Below, piece by piece: positions 34,180 to 45,317 of a DNA stretch of 64,000 bases (within the stretch, counting starts at the first letter, position 1; every line of letters begins with the position of its first letter). Below the pieces are notes generated by a model. It ran no database searches, was not told the DNA's origin, and saw only the letters and a program-made list of their open reading frames with translations. The DNA lies in assembly GCA_964017065.1 (NCBI GenBank), contig OZ024788.1, forward strand, positions 10,848,457 through 10,912,456. Direction: 5' to 3'. The position numbers and the translations under genes were made by a program. The DNA is from Haliclona indistincta (Eukaryota; Porifera; Demospongiae; Haplosclerida; Chalinidae).

Positions 34180-37100
34180 GCATTCAATCAGTGGTTGAGG
34201 ATACCAGAAGATAAACAACAAGAGATCAAGGACATCACACAGATGCTCCATAATGCTAGTCTTGTGTGAGTGATAGCTATAACTACAGCACAGAAATAGC
34301 AAAGGACGAAAGATAATGGACATTGAATGTTGATTTCGATAGGGTGCTTGGGTCTAGAATTTTTTCTTTTGAGAAGTGAAGTATAAAAAATGTGTTCAAT
34401 AATAATTGTTGTATGATTCGAGGGAGTGACTATTGAAACCTTGAGGGTTGAACTAAAGATATTACCCAGACTTTATAGACCATCTCTTAAATGAATAGAC
34501 CCGTAGTTGGTATATTTTACTTAGTGATTACTGGCTTTTCCCGATTTTGTCTCATGATGCCTGAGTGATTATTATTTTAAAAAACCTTATGATGATTCCA
34601 TCCTTCAGGAGATAATTTCATTCTCTGTATTTCTATAGGATTGATGATATCGAAGACAACTCCAAGTTAAGAAGAGGTTTACCAGGTAGGCCAGTCTATC
34701 TCAACAAAAATAATATTTTTAATTGTGATGGAAGCAATTTATCTCAAAATTTTTAATTGTGGTGAAGCAATTTATCTCTTTTAATATAATTATTATGCTC
34801 CATTCACAACGCTTTAGAACCATGCCGAGCCGTGGCACACGCCACCACCTATGGTCGGGTATCATGCTGGTGCAGTTACCGTTCATACTATCAGAGATTT
34901 ATTATTCGGCTGGCTCGTTTTGGTTCAGTTCTAACGCGTAATGGAACCTGGTATTTATTTCTGGTTGCATGTTGTTTACTTTTCACAATCTTGTTTCCAT
35001 ATTTTTCTACACGTGTACCAACCCTAAATCTCTTGCATTTTTATTAATTATACTTGTTATTCTGGTTGCATAATAATATTTTCTTTGGAGTTCATGTCTT
35101 GATTTCCTCGTGCAGTATCTCATAGAGTGTTTGGTGTTCATGTCTTGATTTCCTCGTGCAGTATCTCATAGAGTGTTTGGTGTTCATGTCTTGATTTCCT
35201 CGTGCAGTATCTCATAGAGTGTTTGGTGTTCATGTCTTGATTTCCTCGTGCAGTATCTCATAGAGTGTTTGGTGTTCATGTCTTGATTTCCTCGTACAGT
35301 ATCTCATAGAGTGTTTGGTGTTCATGTCTTGATTTCCTCGTACAGTATCTCATAGAGTGTTTGGTGTTCATGTCTTGATTTCCTCGTGCAGTATCTCATA
35401 GAGTGTTTGGTGTTCATGTCTTAATTTCCTCGTACAGTATCTCATAGAGTGTTTGGTGTTCATGTCTTAATTTCCTCGTACAGTATCTCATAGAGTGTTT
35501 GGTGTTCATGTCTTGATTTCCTCATGCAGTATCTCATAGAGTGTTTGGTGTTCATGTCTTGATTTCCTCGTACAGTATCTCATAGAGTGTTTGGTGTTCA
35601 TGTCTTGATTTCCTCATGCAGTATCTCATAGAGTGTTTGGTGTTGCGTCCAGTATCAACTCTGCCAACTATGTGTACTTCCTTGCTATGGAGCGCACCCT
35701 CAAACTCAACCACCCCAGAGCGATGGAGATATTCACAAGTAAGCAACGAATGTAGTGATTGTTTTGGTATTGTGTTGTTCACGATGTGTTGTACGACCAG
35801 CAGTTGCTTCAGCTTCTATGTGTGACAGTTTCTGGTTATTGTGTGCAAGCGTTTAAAGTTCAAAACCATCAACTTCAAGTTATTTTAACTTCTAACTAAA
35901 GCTTGGTTTGCTCCTTTTGTTCTGCATCGTGTCATGACTGAATATCAATAAAATTTGTAAAATTGTGTTGAGTGTTGGTTGCGACACAATACAGAGCAAA
36001 GATGTAAGCACGGCTCAATTAAAAATTCACAGTTTTTGTTACAAATTTTTATCATCGGTGCTTTAATTTTTGCTGTGTGCCTGCATTTCACAGGGCAGTT
36101 GCTTCAGCTTCATCGTGGACAAGGGAAGGACATCTACTGGAGAGATTCCTACCTGTGTCCCACTGAAGAAGAATACCGAGAGATGGTGAGACAAAGTGAG
36201 CAATGTGTGTGCTGTGTGTGCGTGCGTGTGTGTGTGTGTGTGTGTGTGGGTGTGGGTGGGTGTGTGTGTGTGTGTATGGGGATTTTCACTTTTTGACGAG
36301 TGTTGTGTTCTTAAAAAGTGCGGATGTCACAGAGCATTGTGATTTTGAGCATCCAATATTATTAAAGAAGCACTTGTAAAATGTCTAAAATGGTGGCAAT
36401 TCAATGCACAAAAGTGTCAAATGTAGAACTTTAACCCTTCACAAGCGACGAGCTGGTTAAATGCAGGTCACCACCTTGAAATTAACAGAGATATTTTCTT
36501 TCAGAAAAATTGTGAATTCTCCATTCGAATTTGACAGTTCATAATTATCCTGTTTTGCTGTACTACAGTAGTTGTTCTTCCTAGCTCATAAGTAATCAGC
36601 AGTGTACCGGAGTCATGATGCAGAAGAAATTTGTGTGGTTGTTAGGCGAGACTACCCTTGCTGTGATCTCGTGTACGGCTTGGGGAGCACTCTGGTCCTA
36701 AACACGATGCTTTGCTTGCTATGGTTCAGGCATTAAAACTACTGAGCAGGCAATTTTGTGAAACGCAAATACATTGTTGATTTTATAGGGGAGTGCTTTG
36801 TGCATTTCTCACGTCTGATACAGCACAAAACATGGCTGTTTGCTGTATTAGACGCAAGACCACACCCCAAGCCTAGCACGATTTGCCAGTATTTATCAGA
36901 TCTCGTGGGCGGGCGGTGCTCAGCCCTACTGTACACACAATATCATGCTCGCAAAAAATATGGAGCAGGCATGATGTCACACATAAAAATAATGTTGATA
37001 TATGCATTTAGTTAAGAATATTGTCATTATTCTGTTATCTCTCTCTCAGAAACAGGCGGGCTATTCACTCTTGCTGTTGACCTGATGCAGCTGTTCAGTG

Positions 37101-39165
37101 ATAATGAAAGGTCAGCACCTCCACACCCACCTCTTTAGTTCTCAATAATATGGTGCCTTAGCTTCGGGTTTTACATACACAGTTGTGAGCGTCAGAGACG
37201 CGTGATAAGTTTAGATAATCTGATGGAATATGAGCTAGAACACAGTATTGTGAGCATTAGTTAAACGCGGTTGGAGTGATGTATAGAAGTTAAAGTACGA
37301 GGGGTTGGGTCAAGAGGCTGATACAGCACGAGGGGTTGGGTCGAGAGGCTGATACAGCACGAGGGGTTGGGTCGAGAGGCTGATACAGCATGAGGGGTTG
37401 GGTCGAGAGGCTGATACAGCACGAGGGGTTGGGTCGAGAGGCTGATACAGCACGAGGGGTTGGGTCGAGAGGCTGATACAGCACGAGGGGTTGGGTCAAG
37501 AGGCTGATACAGCACGGCCTCGAGATCCAATCCCATGAGTGCTTTAACTTCCATACAGCACTCCAACCGTGCTTTAACTGATTTAGAGCATACCTCGGTC
37601 AAAGATCTTGAGTTGAAAGTGATGCGAAGCACGTTCGTCGCCATCTTAGTGCAATAAATGCCTCTGTGTGCAATATGGGATTTATAGCACAGGCGGTGCC
37701 TTTGACCTAGGTGTACTTTAAATAGAAAAAAAATAGAGTCTATTCCAGCACTATATAACAGTGAACCAGTACTTTGATAGCAGTTTGATATCTCAATGTT
37801 TTTGTTCTCCATACCTACTTACAGTGTGTTCACTCCATTGTTGGAAGCTCTTGGTCTGTACTTTCAAATCAGAGACGACTACGCTAATCTTATGTCCACA
37901 GAGGTAGGTTTCCGACCATTCTTTTCCTAAAAAAAAGAGCTGTTGTCTCCACAGTAGACCCTCACTAATCTGAATGTACCATATCATAGTGGGATTTCGT
38001 GTGAATGTGGAAGATATGAATGATATTTTCCGAAAGACCTTTTGTCATTTTTTGCCTAAACATGAAATTGTTTCCAATTCGCAATAAAAATTCTCCCGAA
38101 AGTTTCTTGTTGCACTTTAAATGTTTGAATTATCTACATGTTTTACTAGTACTGAACAAGCGGTCCAACATTTAGAGTACAAGATGTCACTGATTTTAGA
38201 ATGATTTTATTTAAGTGTGGGTGTTAGTATACAGAAAATTTTGGTATACGGAGAAAAATATATGGTGATTTGACTGATTTCATGACTTCAGCTGTGATTT
38301 TACCAGTCAGCGTACAAGATTTCACTTGTGTCAGGCCCCTTTAGTTGAACTGTTTTTCTTCTGTTCTCTTCAGATGTATACTGTAAAATAGGTTCACTTT
38401 TCTGTCTCTTTCATTTTTTTGTAGTATGCTCAGAACAAAAGTTTTTGTGAGGATCTTACTGAGGGAAAATTCTCATTTCCTATTATCCACGGCGTGAGAA
38501 ATGACCCGTCTTCAAAACTAATGAGTATCCTTGCTTTTGATCTAATTCTCAACTCATGGTGCCCGTTGATACATTTCTTAGCTCAAAGTAGATATTCTTC
38601 GCCAGCGTACGACTGAAGATGACATCAAGCAGTACTTCGTTCAGTGTTTAGAAGAGAGAGGTTCATTTCAGTACACAGTATCCGTACTGGAGGATCTTGA
38701 AAAAAGGCGAGCAATAACAGCACTATAACACTATTTCAGTACACCATGCTTACATCCTTGTGTTTTGTCCTACTGGTTTTTATCAGTGTGGTAGCCTCTG
38801 CATGCCCTGTAGTTTGATCCATTCAATGAGGTCATGTACTTTTTGTTTCTCGGAATAATATTTTATTATTTTTGTGAACAGCTTGCCCATAGTAAAAAGG
38901 CTTGTTAGCTAACCATGGAGATTTTGAACATGTTTTGGGGAGTTTGTGATTTCTGCAGATGACAATTTTAACGTATGTTGCTGATTGTTTTTGATTACCT
39001 CACGTGCCTGATTTTTATGATAGAGAGTGTTTACTGTCTGGTTCCTATTTCTGCAGGGCTCTGGATGAGATCAGTAAGCTGGGCGGCAACGCCATCCTCG
39101 AGGGACTGATACACAAACTATCATTAGTTTACAGACAGCAAGGCATGCCGGCAACCACAAACTGA
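34180..39165 (+). CDS. GGPS1: Geranylgeranyl diphosphate synthase, nine exons, 5' exon not found
   Basis: The enzyme condenses farnesyl diphosphate with isopentenyl diphosphate to make the C20 donor for protein prenylation; it is cytosolic in animals. Exons by splice phase and family alignment: 34180-34265, 34639-34685, 35622-35738, 36094-36195, 37050-37110, 37825-37903, 38425-38524, 38589-38706, 39057-39165 (TGA). Together they give 272 codons in one continuous frame. Visible motifs are the first Asp-rich motif DDIED (exon 2), [10 protein letters not shown] (exon 4), KTGGLF...QLFSD (exon 5), second Asp-rich QIRDDYAN (exon 6) and [21 protein letters not shown] text (exon 7). The animal enzyme is about 300 aa, so about 35 N-terminal residues are missing; I could not find them between 32400 and 34180. 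Intron 2 holds a satellite, intron 7 looks U12-type and intron 8 looks GC-AG. Confidence 0.93.
35091..35642 (+). repeat. 12 x 46-bp satellite spanning a splice acceptor and exon start
   Basis: Exactly 12 units of 46 bp: TTCATGTCTTGATTTCCTCG, then TGCAG, then TATCTCATAGAGTGTTTGGTG. Variation is limited to a few positions (CGTGCAG, CGTACAG or CATGCAG; TTGATT or TTAATT). The last unit's AG (35620-35621) is the real acceptor of synthase exon 3 and its final 21 bp are the first codons of that exon, so the array has copied acceptor plus exon start 11 extra times upstream. Confidence 0.97.
36206..36280 (+). repeat. (GT)n microsatellite
   Basis: Imperfect GT/GCGT/GGGT repeat beginning about 10 bases after the donor of synthase exon 4. 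It produces Val/Cys-rich spurious frames only. Confidence 0.9.
37297..37513. repeat. 7 x 31-bp minisatellite in a synthase intron
   Basis: The unit is ACGAGGGGTTGGGTCGAGAG followed by GCTGATACAGC, seven times with single-base variants (CAAGAG at both ends, ATGAGG in the fourth). It lies in the intron between exons 5 and 6. Because 31 is not a multiple of three, the unit is open in several frames and gives a spurious repetitive minus-strand ORF. Confidence 0.95.
38525..38588 (+). other. Candidate U12-type intron, 64 nt
   Basis: The intron starts GTATCCTT, the canonical U12 5' splice site, and ends CTCAAAG after TTTCTTAGC, which resembles a U12 branch site close to the 3' end. Removing these 64 nt joins KLM to IDILRQRT in frame; no U2-type donor/acceptor pair nearby restores the frame. 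Reading through the intron would shift the frame and truncate the enzyme. Confidence 0.65.
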
Positions 39166-39479
39166 ATCACAAAGAAATATATTATACTATACCTTAGCGT
39201 CTTAGCGTCCATGTGTGTGTGTGTTTCTCAATGAACGATAGTAAATAAAATTACTTCTAATTTTCACCATTTATAATTATATTACTTTTGTCATGTCAAA
39301 TTCTTTGTTGCTACAAGAAATGACTGTCTCATCACGTATTAGACTAGTTCAGTCACACTTGCCGGCTCCATGGATCATAGTTCAAGAAGAGCCTCTTATT
39401 CTGAGCAAACTGCTATAATGCTTGAGGCAAGAGCAACAATCCAGCTCTCCGTTCGTATTGAGTCAGACTTCTCCAGTCG

Positions 39480-39612
39480 GATCTCCATCCTTAGTGAGGC
39501 CTGTTTATGACGACTCTCCCGACGATCCTTAGTTAGGATGACCCTCCCGACGATCCTTAGTTAGGAAGACCCTCCCGACGATCCTTAGTTAGTTAGGAAG
39601 ACCCTCCCTACT
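39480..39612. repeat. Short tandem repeat, about 30-bp units
   Basis: Four imperfect units of GACCCTCCCGACGATCCTTA followed by GTTAG(TTAG)GAA. The reverse complement of the same array lies at 57130-57265. Both may be end structures of one dispersed element. Confidence 0.8.
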
Positions 39613-39660
39613 TTGCACAGTTAGGAGAAGGTTTTTAGGGTTTTGGGTTTAGCTTTATGT

Positions 39661-40288
39661 TGACTTTAGCTTTAGCATGTAGCTTTATTTTCTAGCCATG
39701 GGTATTTGTACAGACGGACTAGCAGAGTGCAGTTTGCTTGCCTATCGATAGTCTTCGACCATACCAAGTTTCAACCTCGCAGCGTTTTCCATAGTGGAAA
39801 GACGAGCCAGCCCAGTGGCGACCAATAACGATCGGTTGGGGAGATTTTTCTTCAGTTGTGTGAACCGTACGAAGCTAAAACTGCTCCAGCAAGCTCTCCT
39901 GCCATCTGTGCAGAATCCTTTGCATGGATTTCGCGGAGCGATGCTCGTACGTCGCTATTTACAGCGGTGCTGCCTGCAGCATGCAGCTGTAATATCGCGT
40001 ACGAGCATCGCTCCGCGAAATCCATGCAAAGGATTCTGCACAGATGGCAGGAGAGCTTGCTGGAGCAGTTTTAGCTTCGTACGGTTCACACAACTGAAGA
40101 AAAATCTCCCCAACCGATCGTTATTGGTCGCCACTGGGCTGGCTCGTCTTTCCACTATGGAAAACGCTGCGAGGTTGAAACTTGGTATGGTCGAAGACTA
40201 TCGATAGGCAAGCAAACTGCACTCTGCTAGTCCGTCTGTACAAATACCCATGGCTAGAAAATAAAGCTACATGCTAAAGCTAAAGTCA
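39661..40288. mobile_element. 628-bp foldback element
   Basis: Arms 39661-39957 and about 39994-40288 are reverse complements, from TGACTTTAGCTTTAGCATGT at the left to its complement at the right; the loop is about 35 bp with CTGCAGCATGCAG. The same protein-like frame appears on both strands, as expected for a palindrome. No clear target duplication was found. Confidence 0.9.
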
Positions 40289-40456
40289 TGAATATCATTA
40301 ATTCTGGTAACTTTCATATCTGTGGTAATGCTATCATCACTGAGGTTGGCTGGGTTGTGTAAACTTGTGACGTAGAAAATGTCCAACGCCGTCCTAGGGG
40401 GTATATTGACGGTTGCATACTCTTAGGTAATGAACTCTTGGTATAATGCTTAATTA

Positions 40457-41082
40457 TTAAGGGGGCGGGTACACCAATTTTTGCCGTTTTGTACAGTTTT
40501 TAAAATATGCACAAAACGCTTATTTCTAAAGCTTTGCTAAAGAACTAAAGTTTTAATGAAATATAACACATCAGTGCATGTTTAGCGCGATTTTGTCCAG
40601 GTACAGATTTGTATGTGCGTAGTTATCATACATTTTTAGAATATTATGATTTAACGTTTTCTTTCTACTGGAAATGTCTGCAGATGCTGAAATTTCGCCA
40701 GTAGCACTAGATTGCCTATGTCCAAAAACGGTTGGATGGATTTGGCGTACAGTTGCGCTGAAGCATTTTTGTCGCTATAATAGCTATTATTTTGTTTTAC
40801 TTACAACTGTTAGTATTCATATGATACAAACTCTGTAAGATCGGGCCAAACGGATCCAACCGATTGTGGTACACATACTTATGATGCTGCAGCCAGACCT
40901 TTGATAGCTAAAACTGTTGCAAACGAAAGTAAAACGTAATATATGTAGCGTGTGTAAAGCTGAGTTAATTTCTGTGGTTTCTACACAGAGGCCGGTTTGC
41001 ACTGAGTTTACACTAGCGCATTTTTGTGGTGACCACAGGTTATGAATATTATGCATATTAATTAGCGTACCCGCCACCTTAA
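40457..41082. mobile_element. TTAA-flanked MITE with short TIRs
   Basis: TTAA at 40457-40460 and 41079-41082 bounds a 618-bp element. The left end GGGGGCGGGTAC and the right end (reverse complement) GGTGGCGGGTAC match the tips of the 2883-3571 element, so it belongs to the same superfamily although the interior differs. Confidence 0.8.
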
Positions 41083-41650
41083 GGGGGCGGTGCATGATTT
41101 TATGGGGGACTTTGATGTGCTGCATCTTGTTTTCTGCTTAGCATATATGCACAAAAGTGCTTTTATTGATTAGACCAAGTCTAACACTACCTGCCGTGCA
41201 ACTATGGCGAGCTGGTGACGCTCTCGGGTACGCACAAAAGACCTCGCTTCTGCTACATGGTTTGTACACGTTTTCTCGACTTCTGAGCTAGAGATCGACG
41301 CGCTGTAAACGCAGTACTATTCAGTACCATCTTGCGCAGAAACGTATAGAGCGATTTGTCGATATTCGTTCGCGAAGGTAGCAAAGCAGCGTTCGTGCAC
41401 TAGAAAAAAACTACGCTGTAAAAAAAGTAAGCGCTATTAAGAAAATTCGCTCTATACGTTTGTGCGCAAGATGCTACTGAATAGCACTGCGTTTACAGCG
41501 CGTCGATCTCTTGCTCAGAAGTCGAGAAAACGTGTACAAACCATCCGTGTATTATTTCTGCCATACTCTTATGGGAGATCGGTTTGTTTATAAATAGTTA
41601 TTCAACCACAGTGCACCTATGAATATTAAGTCCTTGCACCGCCACCTTAA
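41079..41650. mobile_element. TTAA-flanked foldback element abutting its neighbour
   Basis: The TTAA at 41079-41082 is shared with the element to the left; the other TTAA is 41647-41650. Tips are GGGGGCGGTGCA and, in reverse complement, GGTGGCGGTGCA. Inside, about 41255-41360 pairs with about 41440-41545 (for example GTTTGTACACGTTTTCTCGA and its complement). No coding content. Confidence 0.85.
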
Positions 41651-41970
41651 GGAGTTGGGAAAAGATAAAGCCGTGTGGAGAGCTCTTGCCTTTCATATAC
41701 TTACTTGATCCAACGCCTCTCAGTGGCTATTCAGCGCAGGAACGCTGCTTCAATTCTATGTAGTTATTTTATTTTTCTTTCTGTGCTGTATCAGAGTCTA
41801 TTTCATATTTCTCATGTTGATAAAAATAATGTATTACTGCTGTTTATTATTGTTAATAATAAGGCTAACTACTTCACTGAGATGTAGAAGGAGAAAAAAC
41901 AAATATGCTATACAAAAAGAACTAACACAAAAACAAGATGTTTTTTATAACTTGTTGTATGTATTACTTG

Positions 41971-43537
41971 TCATGGAAGTTTTTCGTCATTATTTTCTGA
42001 TTCCCCTTTATAAAATAGTATTTCAGAATGATCTATTGTTATGTATTTCTTGTATATCCATGTCGAGAATCCAATAAGAATTGTTGGTAAAAAACCAATT
42101 GCAATTGTAGTTATGCTATCACCAGAGCCATCATCCTTATTGCCTTTTGTGTAATAATAAATCTTTGTCAGACATAAAGTACTCAATAAAAGCAAACCTA
42201 TACCAAAGTTTTCATTTTGACAAAACTTACTTAAAACATACAACAGACGTCGAAAGCGAATGCAATCCATGATAAAAGGAAAAGCAATAAACATGAATCC
42301 ACTTGTAATGACGATAATAGAAACAAGGCCAATAATGAGCATTGATATTAGTGTTCCAACCTTTACTGGAAATGCGATGAAGAGAGGAAATATCCAACCA
42401 ATGTATAAAGCAAATATCTGACTGCATATTGTACTAAGAAAACATTCAGGAAAAGCACAAAATTCGTTAGAGAAACATTTAGCATAAAAAGCGGCTGTGG
42501 TAATGTCAAAAATTATCACGGGTATTGCATAGAATAGATGTAGCCTTGATAGAAACAATGAGCCTAGATGCAGTTCTGCATCTGATGACACAACGAAATA
42601 AACCACAATCCCTATATGTATTGCCCATAAAATGCTTTTTTTCCCTTGATAACTGATTGATTGATCCTTTGATAACTGATTAACTGATCCTTCGATAACT
42701 CCCTTGTCTGCTAGATAAGGCAATGACTTGATTTTAGTTAACACAATTGGTATCATAATGGCCAAGCCCATTATACTACACACTTGGTAAATCGTAATAA
42801 AAAATTGCAATTTTGGGTGACCAGCCTGATCGAGATCACTATGACAGTCAGGAAGCCAGTCACCATTTTTCATTTGCTGAAAGGCAGCATATCCAGTTGG
42901 TATGTGTGCTGATGGTCCATTTGAAAACCACTTAAGCTAAAAGTATAGAAATATAGTGTAGTAATACATTTGTATGCTGATGGAAATTACTTCTCTGCTT
43001 TAAGCAATAATTATAATTATAATAAATTAAATTAACAATAATTGTTATTATTCATAAAAATACCTTGTTTGTCAGTTGAACAAGTAATTTCTCAATTCGT
43101 GCTTTACACCAATTTGATTTCAGGCTGCAGATTGGTCGGATGACGATTGTTGCCGTTGGAGTTTTTTGCTCAAAGAAGGCTCCAAATCCACTTAATTTCA
43201 GCATGTCAGGACATGGAAGTAAAATGGGCTGTGATACCCATTTAAGTAAATAAGTTGCACGAGTTAACACATCGTGACGGGCACTGCGGTTTAGCATGAT
43301 TGCTTGTACTGGATGCTCTGGAACAGTAGATGTACCATCCTGAGTCTCGTTCACAAAATAGTATACATCTACTACAATCGAAGGAGATTTGTTGATCGGA
43401 AAGAAGGCTTCATTGATGCTCTCAATGTTGAGAAGATTTGTTCTCACAGAAGTCTCCAATGCACGAGAGGTTATATAAAAAGTTGCGTGTGTCGAGGATT
43501 GAAGCTGCAACAATAGGAAAAGAATAAACAACGCCAT
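41971..43537 (-). CDS. Orphan polytopic membrane protein with ectodomain, two exons (479 aa)
   Basis: Exon 1 is 43537-43064 and exon 2 is 42936-41971, joined across a 127-nt intron (AAG|GTATTT ... TTTTAG|CTTAAG) in phase 0. Residues 1-18 are a signal peptide (MALFILFLLLQLQSSTHA). About 180 residues of ectodomain follow, with Cys at ...LPCPDM, PICSLKSNWCKARIE and WLPDCHSD. Then about seven hydrophobic segments: FFITIYQVCSIMGLAIMIPI, ILWAIHIGIVVYFVV, LFYAIPVIIFDITTAAF, ICSQIFALYIGWIFPLF, LISMLIIGLVSIIVITSGF, IGLLLLSTLCL and ITTIAIGFLPTILIGF, with a short charged tail (GESENNDEKLP). The topology is receptor-like, but I recognise no family and claim none. Unlike most of the window the frame is intact. 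Confidence 0.75.
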
Positions 43538-43589
43538 TGCAGTGCTATAGCAAAATCCGCCCCAAACTTTAGGTGGCTGATAACAGTTG

Positions 43590-43720
43590 TTGGCGGGTTA
43601 CCGTTCGCCCACGCATTGTGAATATCATTAACCTTTGGCGCATGCGCGAGGCCAGGTTAGGGCACGTACACCGCGGCAGGCCGGCCAGGCCGGGGCTAGC
43701 TAGGCCTATACATGTTGACC
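43590..43720. mobile_element. Solo end related to the TTAA MITEs
   Basis: GGCGGGTTACCGTTCG at about 43594 matches the tip of the 2883-3571 element, followed by a similar GAATATCATTAA. No second end or TTAA pair was found. A GC-rich CpG patch (GGCCGGCCAGGCCGGGGC) follows and may be the promoter region of the upstream membrane-protein gene, whose start codon lies 50 bp away. Confidence 0.4.
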
Positions 43721-44420
43721 GGTTGGGCGCTAATAGCTGACCGCTGTAATTCTACGAAAAAATTCATAAACCGCCATTTGTGAGGCCTAGCTGGTACACT
43801 TTTGCTGTAAAGACTGTCAAGAAAAGCATGTAACATAATTTTTTTATAGTTTTTGTGTGATGCCAAGCGGAGACAAGCTCGGAACAGCACTGACAAGCGC
43901 AACTTGATTGGAGTCGAAACTTACACTCGCCACTTCCAGCACCCGTTTCATCAACGGTAAGCCTCAGAAACAGCGAAATGTAGCACGTTACCTTCGATAA
44001 AGCATCGAGCCAACTGTTTCTCAGCCTGCAATCACTCCGAAGGTCCTAGAAGTGTCGAATACGCTTTACTACCAGGTATTTGCAGTTAGCTCTGGAGCGT
44101 TTAGAACGCTCTTTTCCAACTTTTTGCATATATCTACGTTTGTCTACAAGAGAGAGCCCCCAAGAGATGAGTAACACCCAAGAGTATCGGCGAATTGCTC
44201 CTGTTTGTTTGAGATTCGGTATAATAGTAAGGTTATGAACATAATAACAGTCGAATCGCAACCGTACAGTTATTGTATTGTGGCAATGGGAATTTATTTT
44301 CCACGGGTACGCCCACGCACACGCAAAATGGCGTTCCTCCGCAATCGCAGTCCGGTCGCATTTCAGTACGCTGTCAGCACATACTCTATCATACACTAAC
44401 AAAATTCACAACAAGTACGA

Positions 44421-45022
44421 CCAAGAGTAAATAATGATAAGAGAGTATCGAACGCCGTATGGCCCCATAGAAACACTCTGTGCGAAGTAACGTGACAGGC
44501 ACGTGATTCTATGACGCAAACAGATCTTGGTCTGCCTAGTTGTGACGCAGGCGTCACGCCTCCCTCGATTGCTAGTGCAGTTATCGGTGATCGATGGCTA
44601 TTAAAAGCTAGGCTGCACGAGACGCTCGAGTGAACAGCTGCCTAGTCCGCGAGAGAAAACCAGCTGGAGGATTCCAGTGAAACGTTTTGCAGCCAGCCAC
44701 GAGAAGACCGGCCTGCTAGTCTGTTCAAACGACGTCAAACTACAGTTTGTCGGTGAACGTTTCCCGTCCAGCTTGCGCAAGACTCGTCACGGTCACTCTG
44801 CTGGGATCATCAGGCGGTATTCTTTTGGGACGCAGTCTTCGAGTGGACTAGCTGGTCTTTTGGCCATTGAACGCTGTCGGTGTTTGTAGCTAGCGAAGTA
44901 GTGGGAGTGGTACGAACTAGCGCTGCGTAATAATACGTAATTTTTCTCACGTGCCTGTCGCACAGAGTGTTTCTATGGGGCCATACGGCGTTCGATACTC
45001 TCTTATCATTATTTACTCTTGG
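44421..45022. mobile_element. 602-bp element with 64-bp perfect TIRs and TACGA duplication
   Basis: CCAAGAGTAAATAATGATAA at 44421 begins a 64-bp stretch repeated in reverse complement ending at 45022. TACGA flanks both ends (44416-44420 and 45023-45027), a 5-bp target duplication. The interior has no plausible coding sequence. Confidence 0.85.
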
Positions 45023-45317
45023 TACGACCCTATCATTCAACTACATGTAGAAATAACCACGCGGTCCTAGAAGCTGACACAGACCAAGAAATCATCGCGA
45101 ATATCCAAACAGTAAGTTTTTCAGTACAGCTACTAGATTTAGGTACACTTCCGTTTCAAGATAGTACTGCTGTTCAGACTACCTGTAATGTGTACAACAT
45201 ACATTGAACTTGATGCTGATGTAAAAAAATCTGTGTTCCCTAATAGTTACACAAAGAAAATAATAAGCAATGTTTATAACAGTAAATTTATTGACGTTGT
45301 TGACTTGTGCATAATAG

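Noticed and set aside
35091..35642. Regular 46-bp array as a CRISPR-like array
   Set aside because: Units are contiguous with no spacers, and the surroundings are a eukaryotic intron.
36180..36296. Cys/Val-rich ORF
   Set aside because: Translation of a (GT)n microsatellite next to a splice donor.
37261..37812. 183-codon repetitive minus-strand ORF
   Set aside because: It is a frame artefact of the 31-bp minisatellite within a synthase intron.
39794..40207. 137-codon ORF with the same peptide on the opposite strand
   Set aside because: It lies in a palindrome, so both strands give the same text; no independent evidence of coding.
44046..44402. 118-codon minus-strand ORF
   Set aside because: No protein-like motifs, no splice context and it sits between mobile fragments; probably chance.
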